Shown: positions 1 to 5,635 of the stretch, one piece after another | Layout of the letters: each line of letters begins with the position of its first letter | How positions within the stretch are numbered: position 1 is the stretch's first letter | Origin: Caulobacteraceae bacterium | GTDB taxonomy: Bacteria; Pseudomonadota; Alphaproteobacteria; Caulobacterales; Caulobacteraceae | Direction of reading: 5' to 3' | Length of the DNA stretch: 5,635 bases | Assembly (NCBI GenBank): GCA_013815405.1 | Contig: JACDGF010000165.1 | Coordinates: 1-5,635 of the forward strand | The notes under the pieces: model-generated | Told to the model about the DNA's origin: nothing | Databases searched by the model: none | The model's input: the letters and a program-made list of their open reading frames with translations, nothing else | Position numbers and translations under genes: made by a program

Positions 1-179
1 GCCTTGCCGTCCCGGGTCATGGTCTGCTCCCACAGGCCGGCCTTGCGCGTGGGCAGGGAGGAGAGGGGGGCCGGCGACGCCGCGGCCGAACTCGTGGCCC
101 CGCCGCTCTTGGTTTCGCCGCTCTTGCCGCAGGCCGCCAGGGCCACGGCGCAGCCCGCCAGGCACGCAATCGTCCGCAT
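1..179 (-). CDS. Small lipoprotein, N-terminal part (possible DUF3617 family)
   Basis: The gene is cut by the window edge and only 59 full codons are visible. Translation on the minus strand from ATG at 179 begins MRTIACLAGCAVALAACGKSG: a short basic start, a hydrophobic stretch, then a lipobox L14-A-A-C17. This predicts signal peptidase II cleavage before Cys17 and a lipid-anchored protein. A Gly/Ser/Ala/Thr/Pro-rich linker (about residues 18-43) follows, as is usual after the lipid anchor. The last visible part, RKAGLWEQTMTRDGK, resembles the opening strand of DUF3617 proteins (typically a PGLWE-type motif), small periplasmic proteins of unknown function; this rests on about 15 residues and is tentative. 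The start is supported by an AAGGAGAGG ribosome-binding site (minus strand, 196-188), 8 nt upstream. It is transcribed divergently from the XRE regulator across a region with a palindromic operator candidate, so it may be a target of that regulator; this is inferred from position only. Confidence 0.85.
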   Translation of the reverse strand, partial: MRTIACLAGCAVALAACGKSGETKSGGATSSAAASPAPLSSLPTRKAGLWEQTMTRDGK

Positions 180-260
180 CGCTCGCTCCTCTCCTTGGTC
201 GCTCTTGAAAGCCTAACGCCAAAGCCGCGAAACTTGAAACCCTGGTTCCGCCGGCGCCCC

Positions 261-291
261 CCGGCCGATTACCCGCGAGGTAATCGCCCGG
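261..291. promoter_or_regulatory. Palindromic operator candidate in the divergent intergenic region
   Basis: The core is a perfect 8-bp inverted repeat, CGATTACC (266-273) and GGTAATCG (279-286), around a 5-bp spacer CGCGA. After one mismatch (265/287) the symmetry continues for 4 bp (CCGG at 261-264, CCGG at 288-291), giving 12 of 13 matched arm positions. It is an AT-containing island in a GC-rich gap between two divergent genes, 46 bp before the regulator start and about 80 bp before the lipoprotein start. The spacing and symmetry suit a dimeric helix-turn-helix protein, and XRE regulators often bind next to their own gene. A weak -10-like GATAAG at 305-310 would put a -35 region near 282-287, overlapping the right arm and compatible with autorepression. 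I saw no convincing -35. Binding by the adjacent regulator is an inference. Confidence 0.6.
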
Positions 292-337
292 GCTCGGAGC
301 GGAGGATAAGAAGAGGTTCTCGCCAGGGAGCCCGGCC

Positions 338-1135
338 ATGCACGCCCACATCGAACCGCCCGCCTTCGGATCGCTGCTCAAGGCCTGGCGCGCCCGCCGC
401 CGCTTCAGCCAGCTGGACCTCGCCCTGGAGGCCGACGTCTCCCAGCGCCACCTGAGCTTCCTGGAGAGCGGCCGCTCCAAGCCCAGCCCTGCGGCGATCG
501 AAAAGCTTGCCGACGCGCTCACCGTCCCCCGGGGCGAGCGGGACCGGCTGTTCGCCGCCGCCGGCTTCGTCTCCCCGGCCAACATGACCCCCTGGCGTCC
601 CGAGAGCCGCGCGGCGATCGACGAGGGCCTGGCGTTCATCCTCGAGCGGCACAACCCCTATCCGGCCCTGGTCTTCGACCGGCTGTGGAACCTGCAGAGC
701 GCCAACGCCGCCGCCGCCGATTTCTTCGGCCGCTTCGTCCCGCCGGCCGGCCCGGGGGCCAGTCCCAATGTCATTCGCGCCTTCCTCGATCCGGAAGGGG
801 CGCGCCAGGCCCTGGTCAACTGGGTGCAGGTCACCGCCCACCTGGTGCGCCTGATCGAAGTCGAGGTCGCCCGGCGCCTGGACGACGGCGAGGGCCGCGC
901 CCTGCTGCTGGACATCTTCGACCTGCCCGGCGTCGCCGACGCCTGCGCCAAGACGCCCGATCCCGGCGCGGGCGAGCCAGTGCTCAGCCTGCATTTCCGC
1001 CTGGACGGCCGGGACCTGCGCCTCTTCTCCCTGGTCGCCACCGTGGGCATGAGCATCGATCCCGGCCTGGAAGACCTCAAGCTCGAAACCCTGCTGCCCG
1101 CCGACTCCGAGACGCGGGCTTGGTTTCATAATTGA
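338..1135 (+). CDS. XRE-family helix-turn-helix regulator with MmyB-like ligand-binding domain
   Basis: This is a 265-residue predicted cytoplasmic DNA-binding regulator. An XRE/Cro-type helix-turn-helix occupies about residues 10-62; the core SQLDLALEADVSQRHLSFLE (24-43) and the following SGRSKPS are classic for the fold, with the recognition helix near SQRHLSFLE. From about residue 100 the sequence matches the MmyB-like ligand-binding domain style: HNPYPALVFDRLWNLQSANAAA, then a tail with LRLFSLVATVGMS and LEDLKLETLLPAD, corresponding to the family's usual 'T..DV.L.EL.IE..FPAD' ending. Length is normal for this architecture. The domain is PAS-like and thought to bind a small ligand, but the ligand cannot be read from sequence. 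The ATG is preceded by AGGGAG (325-330) at 7 nt spacing. The palindrome at 261-291 upstream suggests autoregulation and perhaps control of the divergent lipoprotein gene. In many relatives the target is an adjacent oxidoreductase; none is visible here. Confidence 0.92.
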   Translation: MHAHIEPPAFGSLLKAWRARRRFSQLDLALEADVSQRHLSFLESGRSKPSPAAIEKLADALTVPRGERDRLFAAAGFVSPANMTPWRPESRAAIDEGLAFILERHNPYPALVFDRLWNLQSANAAAADFFGRFVPPAGPGASPNVIRAFLDPEGARQALVNWVQVTAHLVRLIEVEVARRLDDGEGRALLLDIFDLPGVADACAKTPDPGAGEPVLSLHFRLDGRDLRLFSLVATVGMSIDPGLEDLKLETLLPADSETRAWFHN

Positions 1136-1153
1136 TGGCGTCGCGCGGCCGCG

Positions 1154-1271
1154 AGAGCCCCCTTCCCCGGCTTCGCCGCTACTTCCCCCAGAAAGGGAAG
1201 AAAAAGAAAAACAAGCCCAACGCTCTCCTCCCCTCTTGGGGGAGGGGGACCCCGAGGGGGTGGAGGGGGCC
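1154..1271 (+). repeat. Intergenic hairpin repeat, copy A
   Basis: This GC-rich element lies between the regulator stop and the DUF885 start. It has two modules around a purine-rich AT-biased centre (about 1198-1216). The left module contains a hairpin CTTCCC/GGGAAG (1182-1187 with 1195-1200). The right module contains CCTCCCC/GGGGAGG (1227-1233 with 1239-1245) and ACCCC/GGGGT (1249-1253 with 1257-1261, loop GAG). The two ends, GCCCCC and GGGGGC, are complementary. Its reverse complement recurs at 4842-4956: by hand alignment the right modules (1225-1271 against 4888-4842) match at 43 of 47 positions, with differences in or beside the predicted loops. It carries no ORF and no transposase. It could be a REP- or MITE-like dispersed element. 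Its hairpins might slow or end transcription leaving the regulator gene, but there is no T-tract after them. Confidence 0.8.
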
Positions 1272-1366
1272 GCCGCCGCCCAGCTTCGTCTGAACAATCG
1301 GTAACTCGCGTGTCCGCGCCGCCTTCGCTAGAGCCGTGGCGACCCAATCATCCGAGGACCTCGCCG

Positions 1367-3178
1367 ATGAATCGCCGCCAATTGCTCGCCACCGCCGGCG
1401 CGACCGCCGCCTTCGCCGGCGCGGCCGGGCGGGTATTCGCCGCCCCCGGATCGGCCGATCTCACCGCCCTCTTCGACGTCTTCGTCAAGGAGGGCCTGGA
1501 TCGCCAGCCCGAGGGGGTGACCTCGCTGGGGCTCGACACGGGGCCCAGGGCCGCCCAGAAATCCCAGCTCACCGATCGCTCCCAGGCCGCCGGCAAGGCC
1601 AACCAGGCGCTCGCCGAGGATCAGCTCCGCCGGCTCGAGGCGTTCGACGCCGGCGCGCTCACCGCCGCCGACGCGCTCAACCGCGATGTCGTGCTCTATG
1701 GCCTTCGGCAACAGGTCGAGAACGCCCGGCGGTTCAAATACGCCGGCGGCGGGGCCGGCGCGCCTTATGCGATCAACCAGCTTTACGGCGTCTATCACGA
1801 CGTCCCCGATTTCCTGGATTCCCAGCACGCCATCGTGACCCGCGCCGACGCCGACGCATATCTCTCGCGCCTCGAGGCCTTCGGGCCGGCCGTGGACCAG
1901 GACAGCGAGCAGGCCCGGGTGGACCAGGCGCTCGGCGTCGTCCCGCCCGATTTCGTGCTGGACAAGGCCCTGGCGCAGCTCGAGGCCTTCCGCGCCACCC
2001 CCGCCGACCGCTCCGTGCTGGTGACCTCGCTCGCCCGGCGCGCCAAGGAAAAGGGCCTCGACGGCGACTGGGCCGGCAAGGCCTCGAAACTCTATTCCGA
2101 GAAGGTCGTCCCCGCCCTGGACCGCCAGATCGCCCTGGCCAAGGCCCAGCGCGCCGGCGCCGTCCACGAAGCGGGGGTCTGGCGCCTGCCGGACGGCCCG
2201 GCCTATTACGACGCCTCGGTCGGCTTCTGGACCACCACCCGCCTCAGCGGGGACGAGATCCACGCCACGGGCCTCGACCTGGTCGGCAAGCTCGGCGCGC
2301 GGGCCGATGTTCTGATGAAAGCGCAAGGCCTGACCCAGGGCACGGTGGGCCAGCGCTTTCGCGCCATGTACGAGGACCCGAAGTTCCGCTACCCGAACAC
2401 CGACGCCGGCAAGGCAAAGCTCCTGGCCGACCTCAATCTCAAGGTGGCCGCCGTCCAGGCGCGCCTGCCCAAGTATTTCGGGGTCCTACCCAAGGCGACG
2501 GTGGAAATCCGCCGGGTGCCGGCCTACACCGAGGCGGGGTCTCCTGGGGGCTATTACCAGCAGGCGTCCCTGGACGGGAAACGGCCGGGCGCCTACTACA
2601 TCAACCTGCGCGACACCGCCGAGGATCCCACTTGGTCCTTGCCGACCCTCACCTACCACGAGGCGATTCCCGGCCACCACCTGCAGATCTCGATCGCCCA
2701 GGAAGCGCCCCTGCCGCTGATCCGCAAGCTGTCGTTCTATTCGGCCTATGTCGAAGGCTGGGCGCTCTATTCCGAGCAGCTCGCCGACGAGATGGGCATG
2801 TACCAGGACGATCCCTACGGCCAGATCGGCTATCTGCACGACGCCATGTTCCGGGCCGTGCGCCTGGTGGTGGATTCGGGGATGCACGCCAAGCGCTGGA
2901 GCCGCGAGAAGGCGATCGGCTATGTCACCCAAACCCTGGGCGACCAGGACACCGCCGCCACCACCGAGGTGGAGCGCTATTGCGTCTGGCCCGGCCAGGC
3001 CTGCGGCTACATGCTGGGCAAGCTGACCTGGCTCAAGCTGCGGGACCAGTCGCGCGCGGCCCTGGGCAGCCGCTTCGACATCCGCGGCTTCCACGACGCG
3101 GGCCTCACCTCGGGCGCCGTCCCCCTCGACATCCTCCCCAAGGTCATCGACCGCTACGTGGCGAGCGCGCGAGGGTAG
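1367..3178 (+). CDS. DUF885 family protein, predicted exported zinc-metallopeptidase-like enzyme
   Basis: The protein has 603 residues, a usual length for the DUF885 family. The N-terminus MNRRQLLATAGATAAFAGAA has twin arginines (R3-R4) and a hydrophobic stretch ending near VFA-APG (residues 23-28), so a Tat-type signal peptide with cleavage around residue 25 is predicted and the protein should act in the periplasm. The hallmark is H431-E-A-I-P-G-H437-H, the family's HExxPGHH signature, followed by E463-G-W-A-L-Y-S-E470, expected to supply further metal or catalytic residues. Downstream, VDSGMHAKRWS and VERYCVWPGQACGYMLGKL are conserved in the family. These features resemble carboxypeptidase-like zinc proteases, but the substrate is unknown. 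An in-frame GTG at 1310 would add 19 residues before the signal; the ATG at 1367 is preferred because it places the twin arginines at the extreme N-terminus and has GAGGA (1354-1358) 8 nt upstream. No partner gene is apparent. Confidence 0.93.
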   Translation: MNRRQLLATAGATAAFAGAAGRVFAAPGSADLTALFDVFVKEGLDRQPEGVTSLGLDTGPRAAQKSQLTDRSQAAGKANQALAEDQLRRLEAFDAGALTAADALNRDVVLYGLRQQVENARRFKYAGGGAGAPYAINQLYGVYHDVPDFLDSQHAIVTRADADAYLSRLEAFGPAVDQDSEQARVDQALGVVPPDFVLDKALAQLEAFRATPADRSVLVTSLARRAKEKGLDGDWAGKASKLYSEKVVPALDRQIALAKAQRAGAVHEAGVWRLPDGPAYYDASVGFWTTTRLSGDEIHATGLDLVGKLGARADVLMKAQGLTQGTVGQRFRAMYEDPKFRYPNTDAGKAKLLADLNLKVAAVQARLPKYFGVLPKATVEIRRVPAYTEAGSPGGYYQQASLDGKRPGAYYINLRDTAEDPTWSLPTLTYHEAIPGHHLQISIAQEAPLPLIRKLSFYSAYVEGWALYSEQLADEMGMYQDDPYGQIGYLHDAMFRAVRLVVDSGMHAKRWSREKAIGYVTQTLGDQDTAATTEVERYCVWPGQACGYMLGKLTWLKLRDQSRAALGSRFDIRGFHDAGLTSGAVPLDILPKVIDRYVASARG

Positions 3179-3191
3179 GAGCCGCGCGACC

Positions 3192-3300
3192 GCTCTGCGC
3201 CCCCTCCGTCACGGCGCCAGCAAGAGCGCCGCGCCACCTCCCCCGCCCTCTTGCGGTGGAGGTGGACCACGAAGTGGTGGAGGGGGCGCAAGGGCAGAGC
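3192..3300 (+). repeat. Intergenic hairpin repeat, copy B (diverged, with terminal inverted repeats)
   Basis: This element occupies most of the gap between the DUF885 and PLD genes. Its ends are inverted repeats: GCTCTGC (3192-3198) pairs with GCAGAGC (3294-3300), and GCGCCCCCTCC (3197-3207) pairs with GGAGGGGGCGC (3279-3289). Inside are CGGCGC/GCGCCG (3212-3217 with 3226-3231), CCACCTCC/GGAGGTGG (3234-3241 with 3258-3265) and ACCAC/GTGGT (3266-3270 with 3274-3278, loop GAA). The stretch 3258-3287 aligns ungapped with 1241-1270 of copy A at 26 of 30 positions, and two of the four changes form a compensated pair in the small stem. It is therefore related to copies A and C, in the same direction as A, but its left half differs. 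It has no coding capacity. Termination after the DUF885 gene is possible, but no T-tract is seen. Confidence 0.7.
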
Positions 3301-3339
3301 GAGAAAAATGGCGGCGAAAGGCGCTTCGCCACGCTACGC

Positions 3340-3345
3340 TATAGT
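3340..3345 (+). promoter_or_regulatory. Possible -10 box for the PLD gene
   Basis: TATAGT stands out in otherwise GC-rich sequence 21 bp before the GTG start of the PLD gene and just outside repeat B. It matches the sigma-70-type -10 consensus at 5 of 6 positions. No good -35 box is seen 16-18 bp upstream (around 3317-3322). If used, the transcript would start near 3352 with a leader of about 15 nt that still includes the ribosome-binding site at 3355-3361. It would make the PLD gene independently transcribed rather than part of an operon with the DUF885 gene. Confidence 0.35.
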
Positions 3346-3366
3346 CGAATCCTTGGGAGGGCGCCC

Positions 3367-4842
3367 GTGCCGTTGACTGACCCCGGCGTCGCGTGGCGGG
3401 TGGAGACCGCCCCGCGCGCGGCGGTGTTCATCGACATGGCGGACTATTTCCTCGCCGCCCGGGACGCCATGGCGCGGGCGACGCGGTCGATCCACCTCCT
3501 GAACTGGGCGTTCGAGGCCGACACCCTGTTCGATCCCCGGCCCGGGTGCGAAGCGCCGCGCGAGGGCCGGTTCGGCTATTTCCTGATGGACCTCGCGTCG
3601 GCGAAGCCCGGCCTGGACGTCCGCCTGCTGTGCTGGAAGTCGGCCCTGCCGATCGCCGCGACCCAGAACTTCTTTCCCTGGCGCGACGAGGCCCTGTTCC
3701 GCGGGTCGAAGGTGAGGTTCGTGCTCGACGGGCGCCTGCCCGTCGGCGCCTGCCACCACCAGAAGATGATCGTGATCGACGACGCGGTGGCCTTCTGCGG
3801 CGGCGGCGACATCGGCCCGGACCGGTGGGACACCGCGGCGCACCTGGACGACGACCCCCGGCGCGAGAAGAGTCCCCACGGCAAGCAATGCTACGATTCC
3901 CGGCACGAGTTGATGGCCCTGGTGGACGGCCCCCCGGCCCGGGCCCTGGGCGACCTCTTCCGCGACCGCTGGCGGCGCGCCACCGGCGAGGCCGTGGAGG
4001 CCGAGGACCTCCTCGAGCCGAGCGCTTGGCCGCCCGACGTCGAGCCGGGCTTCACGGGCGTCCGGGTGGGGATCTCCCGCACCGTGGCGGCCTGGCGCGA
4101 ATACCCCGAGGTGCGGGAGGCCAAGGCCCTGACCCTGGCCTCGATCGCGGCGGCCCGCCGCTCGATCTATCTGGAAAACCAGTATTTCACCTCCCCGATC
4201 GTGGCCGAGGCCCTCGCCGCGCGCCTGGAGGAGCCGGACGGGCCGGAGGTGGTCATCGTCTCCACCCAGCATTCGCCCAGCTGGTTCGATCGCATGACCA
4301 TGGACCGGACCCGGTCGAACTTCATCCGCCGGCTGAAGGACGCCGACGCCCATGGCCGCTTCCGCGCCTACAGCCCGGTCACCACCCTGGGCCGCACGAT
4401 CATCGTCCACGCCAAGCTGGCGATCGTCGACGACGATGTCCTTCGCATCGGCTCGGCCAATATGAACAACCGCTCGATGGGCTTCGACACCGAATGCGAC
4501 ATCACCTTCGAGGCGGCCGGGGAGGCGGCCGCCGCGTCGCGCGCGAAAATCCGGGCCATCCGCACCCGGCTCCTGGCCCACTGGCTGGGATGTTCCGACG
4601 CCCTGATGGACGAGACCATCGAGGCGAAGGGGAGCCTGGGCGCGGCGCTGGAGGCCCTGCGTCAAAGCGGCCACTGCCGGCTCCTGCCGATAGAACCGAG
4701 GCCCCTGGGCCCCCTGGCTACCTTCATCGCCACCTTCCATCTGGGCGACCCGGTCGATTCGACCGACTCCTGGCGCCTGCTCGAGCGCCGCCGCCAACTC
4801 GACGCGGAGGTGACCGCCCTGGCCAGGGAGCTGAGGCGGTAG
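3367..4842 (+). CDS. Phospholipase D superfamily protein with two HKD motifs
   Basis: This 491-residue protein has two PLD catalytic domains. The first HKD motif is H131-Q-K133-MIVI-D138 followed by a GGGD turn (about 144-147). The second is H348-A-K350-LAIV-D355 followed by G362-S-A-N-M-N-N-R-S370. Both are intact, so a phosphodiesterase or phosphatidyl-transfer activity through a covalent phosphohistidine is expected. Between them, HELMALVDGPPARALGDLFRDRW resembles the 'HD..V.GP......F..RW' stretch of eukaryotic-type PLDs, and YLENQYFTSP opens the second domain. The end, around DPVDSTDSWRLLERRRQ, resembles the segment that precedes a VTT/SNARE-associated membrane domain in longer relatives, but here the protein stops, with no membrane segment and no signal peptide seen. 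A phospholipase, cardiolipin-synthase-like or other phosphodiester role cannot be separated by sequence. The GTG start is chosen for GGGAGGG (3355-3361) 5 nt upstream; a TTG at 3373 or ATG at 3436 in frame is less likely, since ATG 3436 would cut into the first domain. Confidence 0.9.
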   Translation: MPLTDPGVAWRVETAPRAAVFIDMADYFLAARDAMARATRSIHLLNWAFEADTLFDPRPGCEAPREGRFGYFLMDLASAKPGLDVRLLCWKSALPIAATQNFFPWRDEALFRGSKVRFVLDGRLPVGACHHQKMIVIDDAVAFCGGGDIGPDRWDTAAHLDDDPRREKSPHGKQCYDSRHELMALVDGPPARALGDLFRDRWRRATGEAVEAEDLLEPSAWPPDVEPGFTGVRVGISRTVAAWREYPEVREAKALTLASIAAARRSIYLENQYFTSPIVAEALAARLEEPDGPEVVIVSTQHSPSWFDRMTMDRTRSNFIRRLKDADAHGRFRAYSPVTTLGRTIIVHAKLAIVDDDVLRIGSANMNNRSMGFDTECDITFEAAGEAAAASRAKIRAIRTRLLAHWLGCSDALMDETIEAKGSLGAALEALRQSGHCRLLPIEPRPLGPLATFIATFHLGDPVDSTDSWRLLERRRQLDAEVTALARELRR

Positions 4843-4956
4843 GCCCCCTCCACCCCTTCGGGGTCCCCCTCCCCCAGAGGGGGAGGAGAGAAGAAACAAT
4901 AACGCTCTCTTCCCCCCCTGGGGGAAGTACCGGCGAAGCTAAGGGAAGGGGGCTCT
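4842..4956 (-). repeat. Intergenic hairpin repeat, copy C (inverted relative to copy A)
   Basis: This is the reverse-oriented copy of the element at 1154-1271. It fills the gap between the convergent PLD and methyltransferase genes almost exactly, touching the last base of one stop codon and the first two plus-strand bases of the other. On the plus strand it holds ACCCC/GGGGT (4852-4856 with 4860-4864, loop TTC), CCTCCCCC/GGGGGAGG (4868-4875 with 4879-4886, loop AGA) and CTTCCCCC/GGGGGAAG (4909-4916 with 4920-4927, loop CCT). The centre, about 4887-4908, is AT-richer and differs from copy A. That stems persist while the centre varies suggests structure is what is kept, or that the modules spread separately. 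Confidence 0.8.
4868..4927. terminator. Candidate bidirectional terminator hairpins between convergent genes
   Basis: Two perfect 8-bp GC-rich stems with 3-nt loops (4868-4886 and 4909-4927) lie 26 bp or more past the PLD stop and about 28 bp past the methyltransferase stop. Each gene reads into one stem and then the other. Neither stem is followed by a T-run on either strand, so a textbook intrinsic terminator is not present. The proposed role rests on position and stem strength only, and the stems are also part of repeat copy C. Confidence 0.3.
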
Positions 4957-5635
4957 ACCCCGGCTTGCGGAACTTGAAGGCGAACTGGTCGGTCTTTCCG
5001 CGGATCGAGGGGTCGAAGACGACCGCGGTGTGGGGGTCGGCGGGATTGCGCACCGCGTCGCTTTGGCCGGCGAAGGTGAAGCCGGCGGCCTCGATCTCGG
5101 AGCGCGCCGCCGCCGGGTCGATCCGGTGCAGCTTGTCGGCCGTCTCGGTCACCGGCGCGCCGGCAAGGGCCGCATGGTCGATGACGATCAGGGTCCCGCC
5201 GGGCTTGAGGGCCTTGAGCCAGGTCTTGTCCACGCTGGGCACGTCCAGCTTGAGCTGGCTGAGGTGCAGGTCGTGATAGTTCTGCGAGGTCCAGATCATG
5301 TCCAGGGGCGGCAGGGCGGCCATGGCCGCCTGGTCGGCGGCCAGGATGACGCTGACGTTGGCATAGGCCGGGTCGGCGGCGATGGCGTCGGCGGCCGGTT
5401 CGGCGAACGGGCTCTTGCGATCGGGGACGGCGGCGTAGACATGGCCCCGCGGCCCCACCGCCTTGCTGAGGATGCGGGTGAAATAGCCGCCGCCCGGCAG
5501 GAGCTCCAGGACCACATCGCCGCTCTTGACCCCGGCGAAGGCCAGCATCTCGGCCGGCTTGCGGGCGGCGTCCCGGGCGACATCGGCGGCTGGGCGGCCC
5601 TTGTCGGCCACGGCCGCGGCGATCGGCGCCGGGGC
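4955..5635 (-). CDS. Class I SAM-dependent methyltransferase, COG4798-like, 5' end missing
   Basis: Read on the minus strand, the frame is open to the window edge and ends at TAG (4957-4955), giving 226 visible residues. The nucleotide-binding motif appears as GDVVLELLPGGGYFTRILS, the PGGGYFTR form typical of COG4798 predicted methyltransferases, with GPRGHVYAAVP as the second strand. Further Rossmann elements are NVSVILAAD, LDMIWTSQNYHDLHL and LKPGGTLIVIDHAALAG. The family is expected to bind S-adenosylmethionine; the acceptor is unknown. A GTG at 5611 could be taken as the start, but the upstream codons stay open and read APAPIAAA before VADKGRP, which looks like a region just after a signal peptide, so the true start is probably outside the window. 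I saw no ribosome-binding site before 5611. It converges with the PLD gene across repeat C and shows no functional link to it. Confidence 0.88.
   Translation of the reverse strand, partial: APAPIAAAVADKGRPAADVARDAARKPAEMLAFAGVKSGDVVLELLPGGGYFTRILSKAVGPRGHVYAAVPDRKSPFAEPAADAIAADPAYANVSVILAADQAAMAALPPLDMIWTSQNYHDLHLSQLKLDVPSVDKTWLKALKPGGTLIVIDHAALAGAPVTETADKLHRIDPAAARSEIEAAGFTFAGQSDAVRNPADPHTAVVFDPSIRGKTDQFAFKFRKPG

Noticed and set aside
204..239. Direct repeat CTTGAAA (204-210 and 233-239) in the divergent promoter region
   Set aside because: Seven bases repeated once at 29-bp spacing is weak. No fitting promoter elements sit around it, so it may be chance.
269..1297. Antisense open frame of about 342 codons opposite the XRE regulator
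   Set aside because: It is antisense to a well-supported regulator, starts inside repeat A, covers the operator candidate at its end and has no recognisable motif.
1310..1366. GTG at 1310 as start of the DUF885 gene
   Set aside because: It would put 19 non-conserved residues before the twin-arginine signal. The ATG at 1367 has a fitting ribosome-binding site and a normal signal peptide start.
1336..4842. A single open frame of more than 1100 codons running through the DUF885 gene and into the PLD gene
   Set aside because: Over 1336 to about 3180 it is the out-of-frame shadow of the DUF885 gene, rich in Arg, Pro and Gly with no recognisable domain. Only the part from 3367 has PLD motifs and a ribosome-binding site. 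It is an effect of high GC, not a fusion protein.
3334..4899. Long antisense open frame (about 521 codons) opposite the PLD gene
   Set aside because: Its translation is low-complexity Gly/Arg/Ala-rich with no motifs, and the opposite strand encodes a protein with two intact HKD motifs. GC-rich genes commonly leave such antisense frames open.
3393..5276. Plus-strand open frame of about 627 codons overlapping the PLD gene, repeat C and the methyltransferase
   Set aside because: It crosses two supported genes in the wrong frame or strand and a non-coding repeat. Its composition is Arg/Pro/Gly-rich and it has no domain.
1..5635. Search for CRISPR arrays, tRNA/rRNA genes, transposases, toxin-antitoxin or defence genes
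   Set aside because: No regularly spaced repeats, RNA gene signatures, or proteins with such domains were seen. All long frames on both strands are accounted for by five ordinary chromosomal genes and their shadows.

Overview
The window is a stretch of GC-rich bacterial chromosome, with C or G at nearly all third codon positions. The best fit is an alphaproteobacterium of the Caulobacter/Phenylobacterium type. That guess rests on base composition, on the protein styles (Tat-like DUF885 protein, MmyB-type XRE regulator, COG4798-type methyltransferase) and on GC-rich hairpin repeats between the genes. It is an inference, since no phylogenetic marker is present.

Layout from left to right. Bases 1-179 (minus strand) hold the first 59 codons of a small lipoprotein, cut by the window edge. 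A 158-bp divergent intergenic region (180-337) carries a strong palindrome, CGATTACC-N5-GGTAATCG, which is a likely operator. Bases 338-1135 (plus) encode an XRE-family regulator with an MmyB-like C-terminal domain. Bases 1367-3178 (plus) encode an exported DUF885 protein with a metallopeptidase-like HEAIPGHH motif. Bases 3367-4842 (plus) encode a phospholipase D superfamily protein with two intact HKD motifs, starting at GTG. Bases 4955-5635 (minus) encode a class I SAM-dependent methyltransferase of the COG4798 type; its N-terminus lies beyond the window and looks exported.

Each of the three gaps after the regulator is largely filled by a GC-rich hairpin repeat of about 110-120 bp (1154-1271, 3192-3300, 4842-4956). 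The first and third are clear copies of one element in opposite orientation. The second is a diverged relative sharing one module, including a compensated base pair in a stem. These repeats and the palindrome upstream of the regulator are the only non-coding structures that stand out.

The genes do not form an obvious pathway. The regulator and lipoprotein are divergent and may share the palindrome. The DUF885 and PLD genes point the same way but are separated by 188 bp with their own repeat, so co-transcription is uncertain. The PLD and methyltransferase genes converge on the third repeat. I see no mobile element, CRISPR array, RNA gene, toxin-antitoxin or defence system, and nothing that makes a convincing undescribed system. 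This is ordinary chromosomal territory with interesting intergenic structure.
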